Positions 1 through 9,039 of a DNA stretch of 64,000 bases are shown here, piece by piece (position 1 is the first letter of the stretch; every line of letters begins with the position of its first letter). The position numbers were made by a program, and so were the translations under genes. The notes beneath the pieces were generated by a model that was not told where the DNA came from, did not search any database, and saw only the letters and a list, made by a program, of their open reading frames with translations. Source of the DNA: Antitrichia curtipendula. Taxonomy: Eukaryota; Streptophyta; Bryopsida; Hypnales; Leucodontaceae. The DNA lies in contig OX579639.1 of assembly GCA_951230915.1 (NCBI GenBank), forward strand, positions 620,001-684,000, written 5' to 3'.

Positions 1-48
1 AGGTGAGCATTCTCTCCTTAAGGTTGGACCACCCATTACCGATCAGGG
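1..48 (+). repeat. left inverted repeat of the pogo-like element
   Basis: The reverse complement of this stretch matches 4895-4938. Inside the arm, TAAGGT at 19-24 is followed by GACCACCCAT and GATCA, with only a few mismatches and small gaps against the right arm. The window starts here, so the true terminus may be further left. Confidence 0.55.
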
Positions 49-223
49 ACGGGTATCTGACTTGTAGGGTACCAGTATTGTGGACCAGGCAGAACTTTGT
101 TGGGAACCGGATCCTGGTGGCCGGTTCTTGTAAGGAGCAGGTCATGCCCAGCTGCAGAATCTGGCAGGAACAGCTAGCGAATGCCAAGTGCCACGGAAAT
201 TTTACTATGTATCGTTGACAAAG

Positions 224-289
224 TGGTTGCCTGTATTAGCAAGATTGGTGGCATGTATTAATAAGATTGGCGGCCTGTATTAGCTTTAA
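224..289 (+). repeat. three tandem 22-bp subterminal repeats
   Basis: Three consecutive 22-bp units begin at 224, 246 and 268. Each contains TGG, then a G/C-rich pair, then TGTATTA, and they differ at a few positions. They lie within 300 bp of the left end of the pogo-like element, where transposase-binding subterminal repeats are often found. That role is inferred. Confidence 0.6.
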
Positions 290-706
290 TTGAATGCATA
301 TGACACTGGTATACCAACCCTGAGAAGCTAATTTTGGGATCAGCGGTGGTTTCTTAGTACACGTGCATCGTCATGGATATTGGAATTGTTACTGAGCGGT
401 TTCTAGAACCTCCTGTGAGCAAGTTTAGACATTGGCCCTCTCGGATATAAGTCGGCTACTCTGCTAGTGTGCAACAATCCAAGCATTCCCGGCCTTACAG
501 AGTTCATCACAGATTCAATTGCCACTCAGTATTTGGTAAGCTTATACCTTTGCCAAGTCTTCTTCCGTGATGTTTTTTGAGCACAACTTGCAACATTATT
601 GGCAGCAGAAGATGTCTTGGGAAACTTGTTGTTGAAGGTGATTTGGAATACTAACATGTATACTTTATGTGAAAGTATGTCAAATTGTTGCAAATTAACT
701 TCTTTG

Positions 707-776
707 AACTGGATTAACCGCATTTTGGCAGAATTCAAGAACTGATTTGTAATTAACTGGATTAACCGCATTTTGG
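707..776 (+). repeat. pair of identical 22-bp direct repeats
   Basis: The same 22 bases (starting AACTGGATTAACC) occur at 707-728 and 755-776, 48 bp apart. They lie inside the 5' part of the pogo-like element, immediately before the candidate Pro/Ala-rich exon. Confidence 0.7.
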
Positions 777-820
777 TTGTGGAGCTCGTCAGGCTGAATT
801 GTTCGGGTTTTGGATTGCAG

Positions 821-954
821 TTCCGCTTCCGACTCCAATCTCGAAGCCGCCAGTTGCGGCCCCAGCTGCTGCCCCTGCTCCTGCCGCTACTCATGCTGCG
901 GCCCCTGTCGCTGCCCCAGAGACTGAATTTAAAACAATTGCTCCTGGTACGTAG
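821..954 (+). CDS. candidate Pro/Ala-rich exon, possibly a captured gene fragment
   Basis: A good acceptor (branch-like CTGAATT, then TTGGATTGCAG at 811-820) precedes about 43 open codons rich in Pro and Ala, resembling a protein linker. The stretch ends either at a TAG (952-954) after residues APGT or at a donor-like CCTG/GTACGT at 946/947. No ATG begins it, so it would be an internal or last exon. It lies inside the pogo-like element, upstream of the transposase, so it could be a 5' exon of the element's own transcript, a host fragment captured by it, or chance. I do not recognise the protein. Confidence 0.25.
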
Positions 955-1662
955 GGGTGCCAACATGTCGAGATGAACTAATCTTTTATTGTTTTTGGTT
1001 TTTGCAACGTGCGACTCGGTCAAGTCACTAGGCTTGCTATAGTTTCAGCGTAGGAAGGGTTGAGTTAAGTAAGCAGGCCCTTCACACTTCTGCATCATAT
1101 GCTGTTGGTTGTTGCACGTGAAGGGCTGCAATGACTTCTCTTGGTGCGACGGTTTCTCCCATGCTTCAAAGATGTGTACTTTCGTGAGATTTATTCTGTG
1201 TCTGTGTTTTGTTTCAAGATTTTGTGTCGGTGTGTGGATGTACGGTGTCTGCTCTATTGTTTCGCGTCCCGAGCTCTGCGCTGCTGTGTTACTGGCACTG
1301 TTCAGTATGAACAGTTGCCCATATATCAGGATTTGTCACTGTCAGATTGCTTGGGCTTGCGAATACCTTATTCTTGTGTTAAGCGTGACTGGGGTTATGA
1401 AGTGTGAAGAAATGGAAAACAATCCTTTGCATAGGTCGGGCACAGTTCTGTGTTCATGATTGTCCACAGCAGAAGACAGTACACTTGTAATTCCGCTGCT
1501 CAAGCATCATCTTAATGTCTGCATTCACACATGTATTACACCATAGACTTCCCATCAACAAAAGCAAGCAATGAATTTTTGTAATGACTTCTATGTTGCC
1601 TTCCAGGTGTTGACATCTTCTACGATAGTCATTCAAACCACACTTTTACACCCGCCACGCAT

Positions 1663-4452
1663 ATGGCGTCATACACTGCCGCCTTCCATGGGGATGAGCC
1701 GCATGACTACCAAGGCCTCAGTCGCATGACAAGGGAAGGACTACAAAGTAGTAGTGAAGACGAAGACAACAGTGGTGAAAATTGCTCGAATGACGAGCAA
1801 CCTGTTGATTACTCTAACTTGGAGACCCTGCAAGCGGATCGATATCAACAATACAGGATACGAAATGGAATGATGACTACAGGTCCACGACTACAAATTG
1901 GTATCCCGGAGTTAGCACACGTACCTGTAGCACTGCAGTTTGGAAGTTGGACCGTCTCAACGAGTGGAGGGCAAATATTTACAAATCCAATCGGGCAGGG
2001 CTCTCGTACTCTCCGACGGCGCACATCTGGTACAAGGCCTGCCAGACTTTCTTCTTATGCCATGTGTGACATTGGTCGATCTCAATTCGCAGCAGACCCT
2101 ACTATTCTACAGGACATGACAAACTTGGGCGTCAGCGCTAGGCAGCGAGTTGGCCAATGTAGTAGACAGAGGAGGATTAGCAACAGCAACATTTGGACTG
2201 ACGAGCAACTAAAGTCCGCTCTAGCTGAAGTGGACGAAGGAGTTAGCATGAGAGGAGCATCCCAGAAATATGGCATACCTTACTCTTCGTTACGAGACTG
2301 GTGCTATAGGGTTCGGACAACCCGCAAACGTGGTCCTCCACCTATGCTCAATCCCGTGGAGGAACAACTCATAGTCGATTACTTGTTATCCATGTGCGAT
2401 CTCGGTTATGGCCTCACTCCCACTGGCTTGAGGTTGAAGGTTAGTGAGATAACAAAAGGGAGATGGACACCTTTCCGAAACGGCATTCCAGGCAAGGGTT
2501 GGATGAAATGGTGGCGCAGAAAACACCCTGAGCTAACTGTTAGAGTTGCACAGGCTTTGGATGTTGCAAGGGCTCGAGGCTTAACTGCTGAAAATGCAGG
2601 GACTTTCTATGACAACCTTCAGGTTCTATATGATATACATGCATACTCTCCAGGAAGAATCTGGAATTGTGACGAAACTGGAGTGCAAGCGGGGAGAAAT
2701 GGCGGTGCACACGTCATTGCATGTAGGGGTGCAAGAAATGTTCACTGCATTGTCCCTGACAAGAGAGAGTGGTTGTCTGTACTAGTGTGCATAAACGCAG
2801 CCGGAACATCTATTCCGTCATTCTATATTTTTCGCGGTAAGCGCTTCCGCAAGAATTACATCCAAAAGTGTGAGCCAGGAGCAATTATGGCAATGCAACA
2901 GAAAGCCTGGATGACTTCTTACTTGTTCTGCTGCTGGATTTCTCATTTCATCAGAAACGTACAGAGAATAGGGGGCATGTCACCTGAGAGACGACATCTG
3001 CTGATCTTGGATGGCCATAATAGTTACATCACTTTGGAGGTAGCAGGACAGGCCAAAGCTGCAGGGCTTGACTTGTTGACGCTGCCATCACATACCTCCC
3101 ACGCGCTTCAACCATTGGATTGTAGCATATTCAAGCCATTCAAGAACAACTTTCGATCGTACCGTGATTATTGGAGCAGAGAGAATGTGACTGAGGTAGC
3201 AAGCAAGGAAACATTATCACATTGGGTATCTCTAGCTTTGCAGAAAGCATTGACTGAGAAGAACATAAAGAGTGGATTCAGAGCTACAGGTATTTTCCCC
3301 TTAAATCGGGGGGCAGTCGTACCTCACTTGAAGCCATCGACAATCTACGCGCAAGAGGTGCCAGATGATGTGCTTCTATCCCATTCTGAAGCACCGGAGG
3401 TGATGCCCTCTGTAGTAGAACCTGCCACGGACGAGCAGCACACAAGCGAGGAAGCGCTCGAAGAGTGCCTAGGTGCATTGGGCGACCAGCATGTAGTCAG
3501 GGAAGCCCTCGATGGTGGTGACGAAGACCGCCTTACATCGCAAGAAATTGCCGCAAATTTAGCTTCCGAACAAACTGCTTCAGTCACGCATTTTTTTGTT
3601 GATGCTGACCCTGAAGACCCTGATTTTCCAGATGAGATCGGTACCGTGGACCCTGACGTTGAATCCCTCGACTCGATTACCCGGTTCTTGACCCTGCCAA
3701 CAGTCACTCCACGAGTCAGCCACAAACATCGAGATCCAATTGTAGATTTCACAAAATCGATAATGCTAACATCTGATGAATACATGCAGGCTGCGGTGGA
3801 ATTGCGACAAGCTAAAGAAAATGCTGCAAAGGAAAAAGAATGCCAACGGGTGGAGAAGGAGGAGCAACGAAAACGAAAAGCTGCAGAAAGAGAGGAGGAG
3901 AGATTAGAACGAGAAGCACGCGCGGTCGAAGTGGCAGAGGCGCGGGCGTCTAAGGCCCGTGAACGAGAGGAAGCTCGCATGCAACAAGAGGAAGCTCGAG
4001 CTCTGCGCCAACACGTTTCTGCACAACGAGCTGAAGAAAGGGCACGCAAGGCAACTGAGCGCCTCGAGGCTCAACGCTTGAGGATGATGCGAACAACGGA
4101 GAGGGTTGTGGGCCAAGAAGATCATGGATTACAAGAAGGCAACTTTGGTCAAGTGAGTACCACATTTGGTATCGAGACACCACCAATACCACCCTTGACC
4201 ACTTTCTCGAACCACTTGCAACCTCAGCACCACTTTGTGACCTCATTGCAATCTACGTTACCTGCAACACAGCAACGAACAATTCCCTATGGCATTCCTG
4301 CAACGCACTTCTCGCCCCCAATCTACCCGCAACCTCAACGACCAGGGACGTCCACAACGCGGGAAACACCTTCAAGTTTCGTGCAGGAAGTCGTTGGAAT
4401 TTTGCGCCAGTGCAGCAGTGGTCGTGATGCAGGGGAACTTGAACGGCACTAG
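1663..4452 (+). CDS. pogo/Tigger-type transposase (HTH-psq, CENPB-type HTH, DDE_1)
   Basis: A single uninterrupted 929-codon ORF starting at ATG 1663. A pipsqueak-type helix-turn-helix begins near residue 177 (IWTDEQLKSALAEV), followed by a second CENP-B-like HTH to about residue 300. The DDE_1 nuclease has the usual landmarks: first Asp in WNCDETG (D337), second in LILDGHNSY (D450), and the pogo signature SHTSHALQPLD with the third Asp at 486, giving 35 residues between the last two. Known members cut and rejoin DNA at TA sites in the nucleus. The C-terminal half is acidic, then has a long Glu/Arg-rich probable coiled coil (about 717-816), then a Pro/Gln-rich tail. No stop, frameshift or missing catalytic Asp was found, so it is a recent transposon or a domesticated gene. 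An acceptor-like TTCCAG at about 1606 suggests an upstream non-coding exon. Confidence 0.92.
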   Translation: MASYTAAFHGDEPHDYQGLSRMTREGLQSSSEDEDNSGENCSNDEQPVDYSNLETLQADRYQQYRIRNGMMTTGPRLQIGIPELAHVPVALQFGSWTVSTSGGQIFTNPIGQGSRTLRRRTSGTRPARLSSYAMCDIGRSQFAADPTILQDMTNLGVSARQRVGQCSRQRRISNSNIWTDEQLKSALAEVDEGVSMRGASQKYGIPYSSLRDWCYRVRTTRKRGPPPMLNPVEEQLIVDYLLSMCDLGYGLTPTGLRLKVSEITKGRWTPFRNGIPGKGWMKWWRRKHPELTVRVAQALDVARARGLTAENAGTFYDNLQVLYDIHAYSPGRIWNCDETGVQAGRNGGAHVIACRGARNVHCIVPDKREWLSVLVCINAAGTSIPSFYIFRGKRFRKNYIQKCEPGAIMAMQQKAWMTSYLFCCWISHFIRNVQRIGGMSPERRHLLILDGHNSYITLEVAGQAKAAGLDLLTLPSHTSHALQPLDCSIFKPFKNNFRSYRDYWSRENVTEVASKETLSHWVSLALQKALTEKNIKSGFRATGIFPLNRGAVVPHLKPSTIYAQEVPDDVLLSHSEAPEVMPSVVEPATDEQHTSEEALEECLGALGDQHVVREALDGGDEDRLTSQEIAANLASEQTASVTHFFVDADPEDPDFPDEIGTVDPDVESLDSITRFLTLPTVTPRVSHKHRDPIVDFTKSIMLTSDEYMQAAVELRQAKENAAKEKECQRVEKEEQRKRKAAEREEERLEREARAVEVAEARASKAREREEARMQQEEARALRQHVSAQRAEERARKATERLEAQRLRMMRTTERVVGQEDHGLQEGNFGQVSTTFGIETPPIPPLTTFSNHLQPQHHFVTSLQSTLPATQQRTIPYGIPATHFSPPIYPQPQRPGTSTTRETPSSFVQEVVGILRQCSSGRDAGELERH

Positions 4453-4791
4453 GGGAGCTGCTTCTGCCTACTACAGGCTTTCCAAGCTAGGCACCCGTTC
4501 CACGGAGGTCACTTTGTAGGGCGCGACTTGGCAGCCTTTACATCCGTAGTTCTTGGGAATTCATTAGCATATTCTCTTCTTTGCAGCATCGTGCGAACAG
4601 AAACTCATTCTCGTGTTCTTGTTAATGTAGCATCGTGCAAACAGTGATAATTCAAAGGTGTCCTTGCTTTTTAGTTCCACACCTGTCTGGAAGTCGTCAA
4701 CTTGTTGAGCGGAATTGCCCCACCCTAGATATCGGCTACTAGTTCGAAGTACTTTTTGCCTCCCGAAATTCGTAGTTATTTCAGCTTTGAG

Positions 4792-4797
4792 AATAAA
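4792..4797 (+). other. candidate poly(A) signal for the transposase gene
   Basis: AATAAA lies 340 bp after the transposase stop and about 100 bp before the right inverted repeat. The position suits the 3' end of the element's transcript; there is no transcript evidence. Confidence 0.35.
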
Positions 4798-4894
4798 ATT
4801 CTGAAAATTTTGCAGTCGCAATATTTTCTATCTCCCTGCACGCCAAAAATTTCCATCTATCGCAATTGCTTGCCGTTTTTCCCAGCAGCGCTTA

Positions 4895-4938
4895 AGTGAT
4901 CAGGTATGGGTGGTCGGACCTTAGGTGGTGTCCACCTT
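4895..4938 (-). repeat. right inverted repeat of the pogo-like element
   Basis: The reverse complement shares AGGTG, TAAGGT, GACCACCCAT and GATCA, in order, with positions 1-48. It marks the probable right end of the transposon. Confidence 0.55.
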
Positions 4939-5999
4939 TTGGAAATTTTAGGCTACTTATGGTATATTCTTGTGTGCACAGGCTCTTTAAAACGAGGCAA
5001 TGGCCTCATACAAACTCGAGAAATATCATGGAAATTATGTACCGGTTCTGTTGTCACATGGAACAACTGCATTTGGCCAAGTTGTGTACATTTGCAACCA
5101 AGCTCATCTAGGGTTTTCGACTTGGAATTGGTAGCTCTTGCAACAAGCTTGTGTCTATTGTATGTTTCTTTTCTTGTTTAAAAGCCTCCAACAATGTTAG
5201 GGCTTTGATTGTATCACCTACCAAAGCCCTTTTTACCAGCTTGCCTAAATAGCTTGCCTAGTATAGTAGTGTGCTCTAAAAGCACCCATCCTCTTCAAAT
5301 GGACCTTATAATTTGACATAAAATGGATCTTGGGGTGGTGGTAAATTGAATATGTGTTGGATATGTGCTAGACATTCAATGGGCTAAAGATGAATTAGGG
5401 GTGCATTCCAATTTGTTAGATTTTGCTCTAGGATTCTAGTATGGATTGGTTTGATATGTATTGTTGTAAGGGTACATTCATTAAAATGAGACAAAATGGT
5501 CTTTTGAGAAGCTAAGTATCTCCCCTTCAAAGAACAATTTGTTGAAGAAAAAGATAAATATAGACATTATTGACCATAATGAATCACAAGAATACAAAAT
5601 TCAAATGAAGATCCAAATAAAATTTGTTACATCTGGAGATAGCTTAAAGCAATCACAGACTCAAACAACAAAGAGGTGGGAAAAAAAAGTCCACATGATT
5701 GATCAAAAAATATATGACATTTATAATAGTGGATCACTTTACATTGAAGGACATGAATTTACTTGAGAGCCCATCAATGTATGAAACAAATGATCTCACT
5801 TGTATTTATATTTCCTAAAAAATGAAATCCCGATACATCTAATCATGGTAAGTTTCATGATTGAATGTGTTAGTGCAAAAATATAGAGGCCATGTGCAAA
5901 TGAAGCACTCACATAACTATGCTGAAAACTATATGTGAATGAATATTCTATTAATAGTATTGATCGCTATATAAAGGGTATTACTTTTCAAGTAAGAAT
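4939..5999. other. AT-rich intergenic stretch, no gene seen
   Basis: Apart from short open frames with no recognisable domain (for example 5539-5766), I see nothing here. Base composition becomes strongly AT-rich to the right of the transposon. Confidence 0.5.
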
Positions 6000-6913
6000 C
6001 ACTCCACTAATTGTTGTTATTAGTGAAAGAAGTGCTCTTTGCATCTTCATTGGTTGCTTCCCCCGCCTTCAACTTGGCCAACCCTCTAAAGATATCTTTG
6101 CGCCGAGAAGGCCTTGGTTGATCACTAGCATAGAGGATGGGACAACTCATCCCCATCTGAATTAGTTTCTTCATTTCTCTTTGTCGCTTGCGTTCGCCTC
6201 TGGAAAGGTGATCGCTAGAAAGAGATGTGGAAGTTCGAGGAGGCAACCTTTGAATCAGTTTATTGACAGGGCTTATGTACGGATTGGTAGTAGTATTCAA
6301 TCGTGTGTAATTTGAGCGACGAATGTCTTGAAGAGTTGTCTGTCGGGAAGTAGGTATAGCGGAAGGCGGAAATCCACCTCCAGATTTTTTTGAAGGTCAA
6401 GATTTAACAATCTCTACAATGTGCGGGATTTGACCTACGTCACATGCCTTTATATTCACGTCATTGCTATGGAGAGAGTGATGGACAATTGTTGGCAGCG
6501 ATAGCACTCCATTCTTAAGGCGAGGATCTTCAAACTATATTTCATCATCTGTATACAATTTCATGTGTTGGATGTTCAGAGTTTGTAGAGTTGGTAATTG
6601 CGAGTGCAATCGACTTAGAGTAGAGGTAGACCTCTTCAAAAGTGAGGGCGAGCAAATAGGCGTTCTTACTAGTCCTCGACTTGGCGGACTATTCACGATG
6701 CCTTCCTCCACATTCCCCTTAGAGAAACCAATTACTACCGAAGCTGTGTTTGTCGCAAAGCTGAGAATGTAAGGCCTAGAATAAGTTAATCACAAGCTGC
6801 TTCCTCCAACCAAGTCAGACATTCTTAAGAGAAGTGCATCACATCTCAACAAAAGACTTTTAGTTACAGGTTCCCTCCGTTGGTGCAAATGCATTACTGA
6901 TCTTCCCACCTAA

Positions 6914-7001
6914 CACTAGAAGAAATCCGTGTTTTTTTTTACGTCTAAAAATTGGACGTCCAATTTTTAGACGTAAAAAAAACCACGGGTTTCTTCTAGT
7001 G
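6914..7001. mobile_element. 88-bp fold-back MITE with CACTA-type ends
   Basis: Near-complete palindrome. It begins CACTAGAAGAAA and ends with the complement TTTCTTCTAGTG, centred on GGACGTCC at about 6957. Nearly the whole element can pair with itself. The same termini occur on the element at 18341-18507. The three flanking bases differ (TAA and ACT), so no clean target duplication remains. It sits inside the decayed minus-strand coding sequence. Confidence 0.8.
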
Positions 7002-7888
7002 ACTGCAAAGGTGCGGTCGTCAAACAAGAAGCAATTTTTATGCTTTTCTTTGAAGTCTCTTTGATACGCTGCCACCACTTCAAATTTTTGGATTGGCAAT
7101 AAGTCATTTCTCTGCCTTGTTTGAATACTAGTGAGAGCAAATCCATAACTGAATGCCATTGTTGGTCGGCCTTTTGTTGTAGCCTTCAAGCGCTTGATGG
7201 TAGGTTCAATGACTCTAGAGTTAAGAGCCTTCTTTCTTTGTGGTTGAACATGCACTTGCCCTTGACCACTATCATGGCTACCCCTACGACTTCCAGATCT
7301 TCCATGCCCTCTAGACGCTGACATGGGGCCATTAGCAGACTCTTGTCTTTGTTGGGGTCTACTTGCCCACGACAACTGTTGTTTTCAGCGTGCTTTTCCA
7401 GCCTACGGAAGATGGTGTGGATTCTCCTCGTCATGGTTGCTATATTTTTCTTATAACATGGACTATAGTTGAGGTTGAAGTTGTTCACTATCTCTATTAG
7501 TACCGAGACTTCAAGCGAAGCCATGAGCTCTTCAAAATTGAACATGCCTCTATTGTCATCTTTGTGAATCACGATGGAGTACGTGTGTAGAGTTTCTTGT
7601 CCATTGTTGTATGGTGCTCCCAAGGTGATTATATGAACTGATCTTGGTGATGTTCAATGAGAGCTACCTTCTCATTAAGGTTCCAGTTCAAGTATCTTTC
7701 AAAGTTTCTTATTCTATAGCGCAAATATATGTAGTTCTTGGCCTAGTTTATGCCGAACGTCTACAACTGGACAATGGACGAGAACTGCCAGAGTTTGCCA
7801 TATACCTCTTCTAGCTCACCAAAAAATGGCTCTTCTTCCATCCACTTTGTGAATGGTTTAATGAATGGTTGAGATGCCGAGTAGTTGT

Positions 7889-8181
7889 AACATTAGAAAA
7901 AATCTGGACTCTCCAGAAGCCCGTTTGACTTTCTGGAATTCTGCAATTACAGAAAAAAAATATTAAAAAATTGAAATAAAAAAATGAAATAAAATATTTA
8001 TTTATTTATTTCATAGTTTCACCTTGTGTGCCATGCAAGACTGGAGACTTTTTAAGAAAATTCAAATTTTTTTTAATTAAAAACAAACAAACAAACAAAA
8101 ATCACTTTTTTATTCCCCTGGATTTGCACAGTTCCAGAAAGTCAAACGGGCTTCTGGAGAGTCCAGATTTTTTCTAATGTT
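7889..8181. mobile_element. 293-bp MITE-like element with perfect 50-bp terminal inverted repeats
   Basis: Positions 7889-7938 and 8132-8181 are perfect reverse complements over 50 bp, beginning AACATTAG. The interior of about 190 bp is A/T-rich with no ORF. It separates two coding-like parts of the pseudogene at 6007-8290, which suggests insertion into what was an exon. The lack of any mismatch between the arms suggests a young insertion. The superfamily is not assigned because the target duplication is unclear. Confidence 0.85.
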
Positions 8182-8441
8182 GTCTTCTTTGGCCATTTCT
8201 TTATGTATCTAGACACAAACAATTGTAGTTCAGTTAGAGTCTGTACGTGATTATCTTCGAGCCGAAGATGTATATTGATATTATAATATAATTGTTTGGC
8301 TACGCTACTAGAGTTATATGGTCTCGAGGTCGTTTACCACGGTGATTATGTGGTCTATTTGGTTGAAGGGAGAAAATATTGCAAGTTTCTAATAGGATTA
8401 ATTTTATGATCGGATGTTGTGACTAGTTGGGTTTCTCAAAT

Positions 8442-9039
8442 TTATCCTCAAGTCAAGGATAAGCACTTTTACATTTATATGTATAGACCTTGTCTTCTAC
8501 TTAGGGGATGAATTGTTTTATCCTAGCACTTACATTTAGTTTGAGGTTATCTTCAGTTCGAAGATAATTTTCTAGTTTATTGATATTTTGTTTATATAAA
8601 GAGCTCACTTCAAATGTATTTAAATTGTACTTTATATACTTGTTATCTTTGGATTGAAGATAACGTTTTCATTTTTTGGTTCTTTTCTACTTTTATTGTT
8701 TGAGGGTCATGTCGCCTTGATCCCTAGAAAAAACATTCTGACAGTTATATATTGTTATTTGCTTTGTTATCTTTGGGTCGAAGATAGTTATCCTCAACCC
8801 AAAGATATTTGAGCTAGTACAAGCCCGTTGTAGTGCTTCTTTAATCTTTGTTTTTTGCAAGTGCGGGTTTATGTTTTCTCCTTCACTTTAATTTTAGACA
8901 TTTATGTATGGTTCTTTTGCTGGGTTTTTTTTAGATTTGTGAAGTTCTTTGTGGGATTGTTTTTGGACAAGAATGTTTATCTTCAACTTGAGGATAATTA
9001 TCTTCAAGGCGAGGATGATTATCTTTGAGCCAAAGATTA
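8442..9039. repeat. cluster of eight 21-bp near-palindromes (TTATCTT...AAGATAA family)
   Basis: Each unit is about 21 bp: TTATCYT, seven bases, then ARGATAA or a close variant. They lie at 8442-8462, 8547-8567, 8643-8663, 8767-8786, 8788-8807, 8977-8997, 8998-9018 and 9019-9039; a weaker match is at 8251-8270. The full consensus is an odd palindrome: TTATCTTCAA, one base, then its reverse complement. The last three units are directly adjacent. The function is unknown. Confidence 0.8.

Larger units (their letters stand above)
1..4938 (+). mobile_element. pogo/Tigger-like DNA transposon, left end possibly cut by window edge
   Basis: An intact transposase ORF (1663-4452) is bracketed by an imperfect inverted repeat: positions 1-48 and 4895-4938. 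Read inward, both ends start AGGTG, then share TAAGGT, GACCACCCAT and GATCA in the same order and nearly the same spacing. Short repeats sit just inside the left end (224-289, 707-776) and right end (4587-4645), as is common in subterminal regions of cut-and-paste elements. A poly(A) signal candidate lies at 4792, between the ORF and the right end. The left terminus may lie before base 1, so the TA target duplication expected for the pogo family could not be checked. The transposase is clear; the exact boundaries are inferred. Confidence 0.6.
6007..8290 (-). pseudogene. decayed protein-coding gene interrupted by two fold-back elements
   Basis: Read on the minus strand, protein-like sequence runs from about 8290 down to a natural-looking TAG at 6007-6009. 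Segments include a part with residues ELQLFVSRYIKKWPKK (near 8200), a part with KWMEEEPFFGELEEVYGKLW (near 7820), an open stretch 7623-7370 with HTYSIVIHKDDNRGMFNFEE, a Gly/Arg/Ser-rich part shifted to another frame (7375-7010), and an open stretch 6770-6007 with two in-frame stops (near 6540 and 6400). Two fold-back insertions (7889-8181 and 6914-7001) split it. Frameshifts are needed near 7640 and 7370. I do not recognise the family; it could be a host gene copy or a transposon-encoded ORF. Confidence 0.5.

Noticed and set aside
3345..4049. 234-codon minus-strand open frame
   Set aside because: Shadow of the Glu/Arg-rich coiled-coil region of the transposase.
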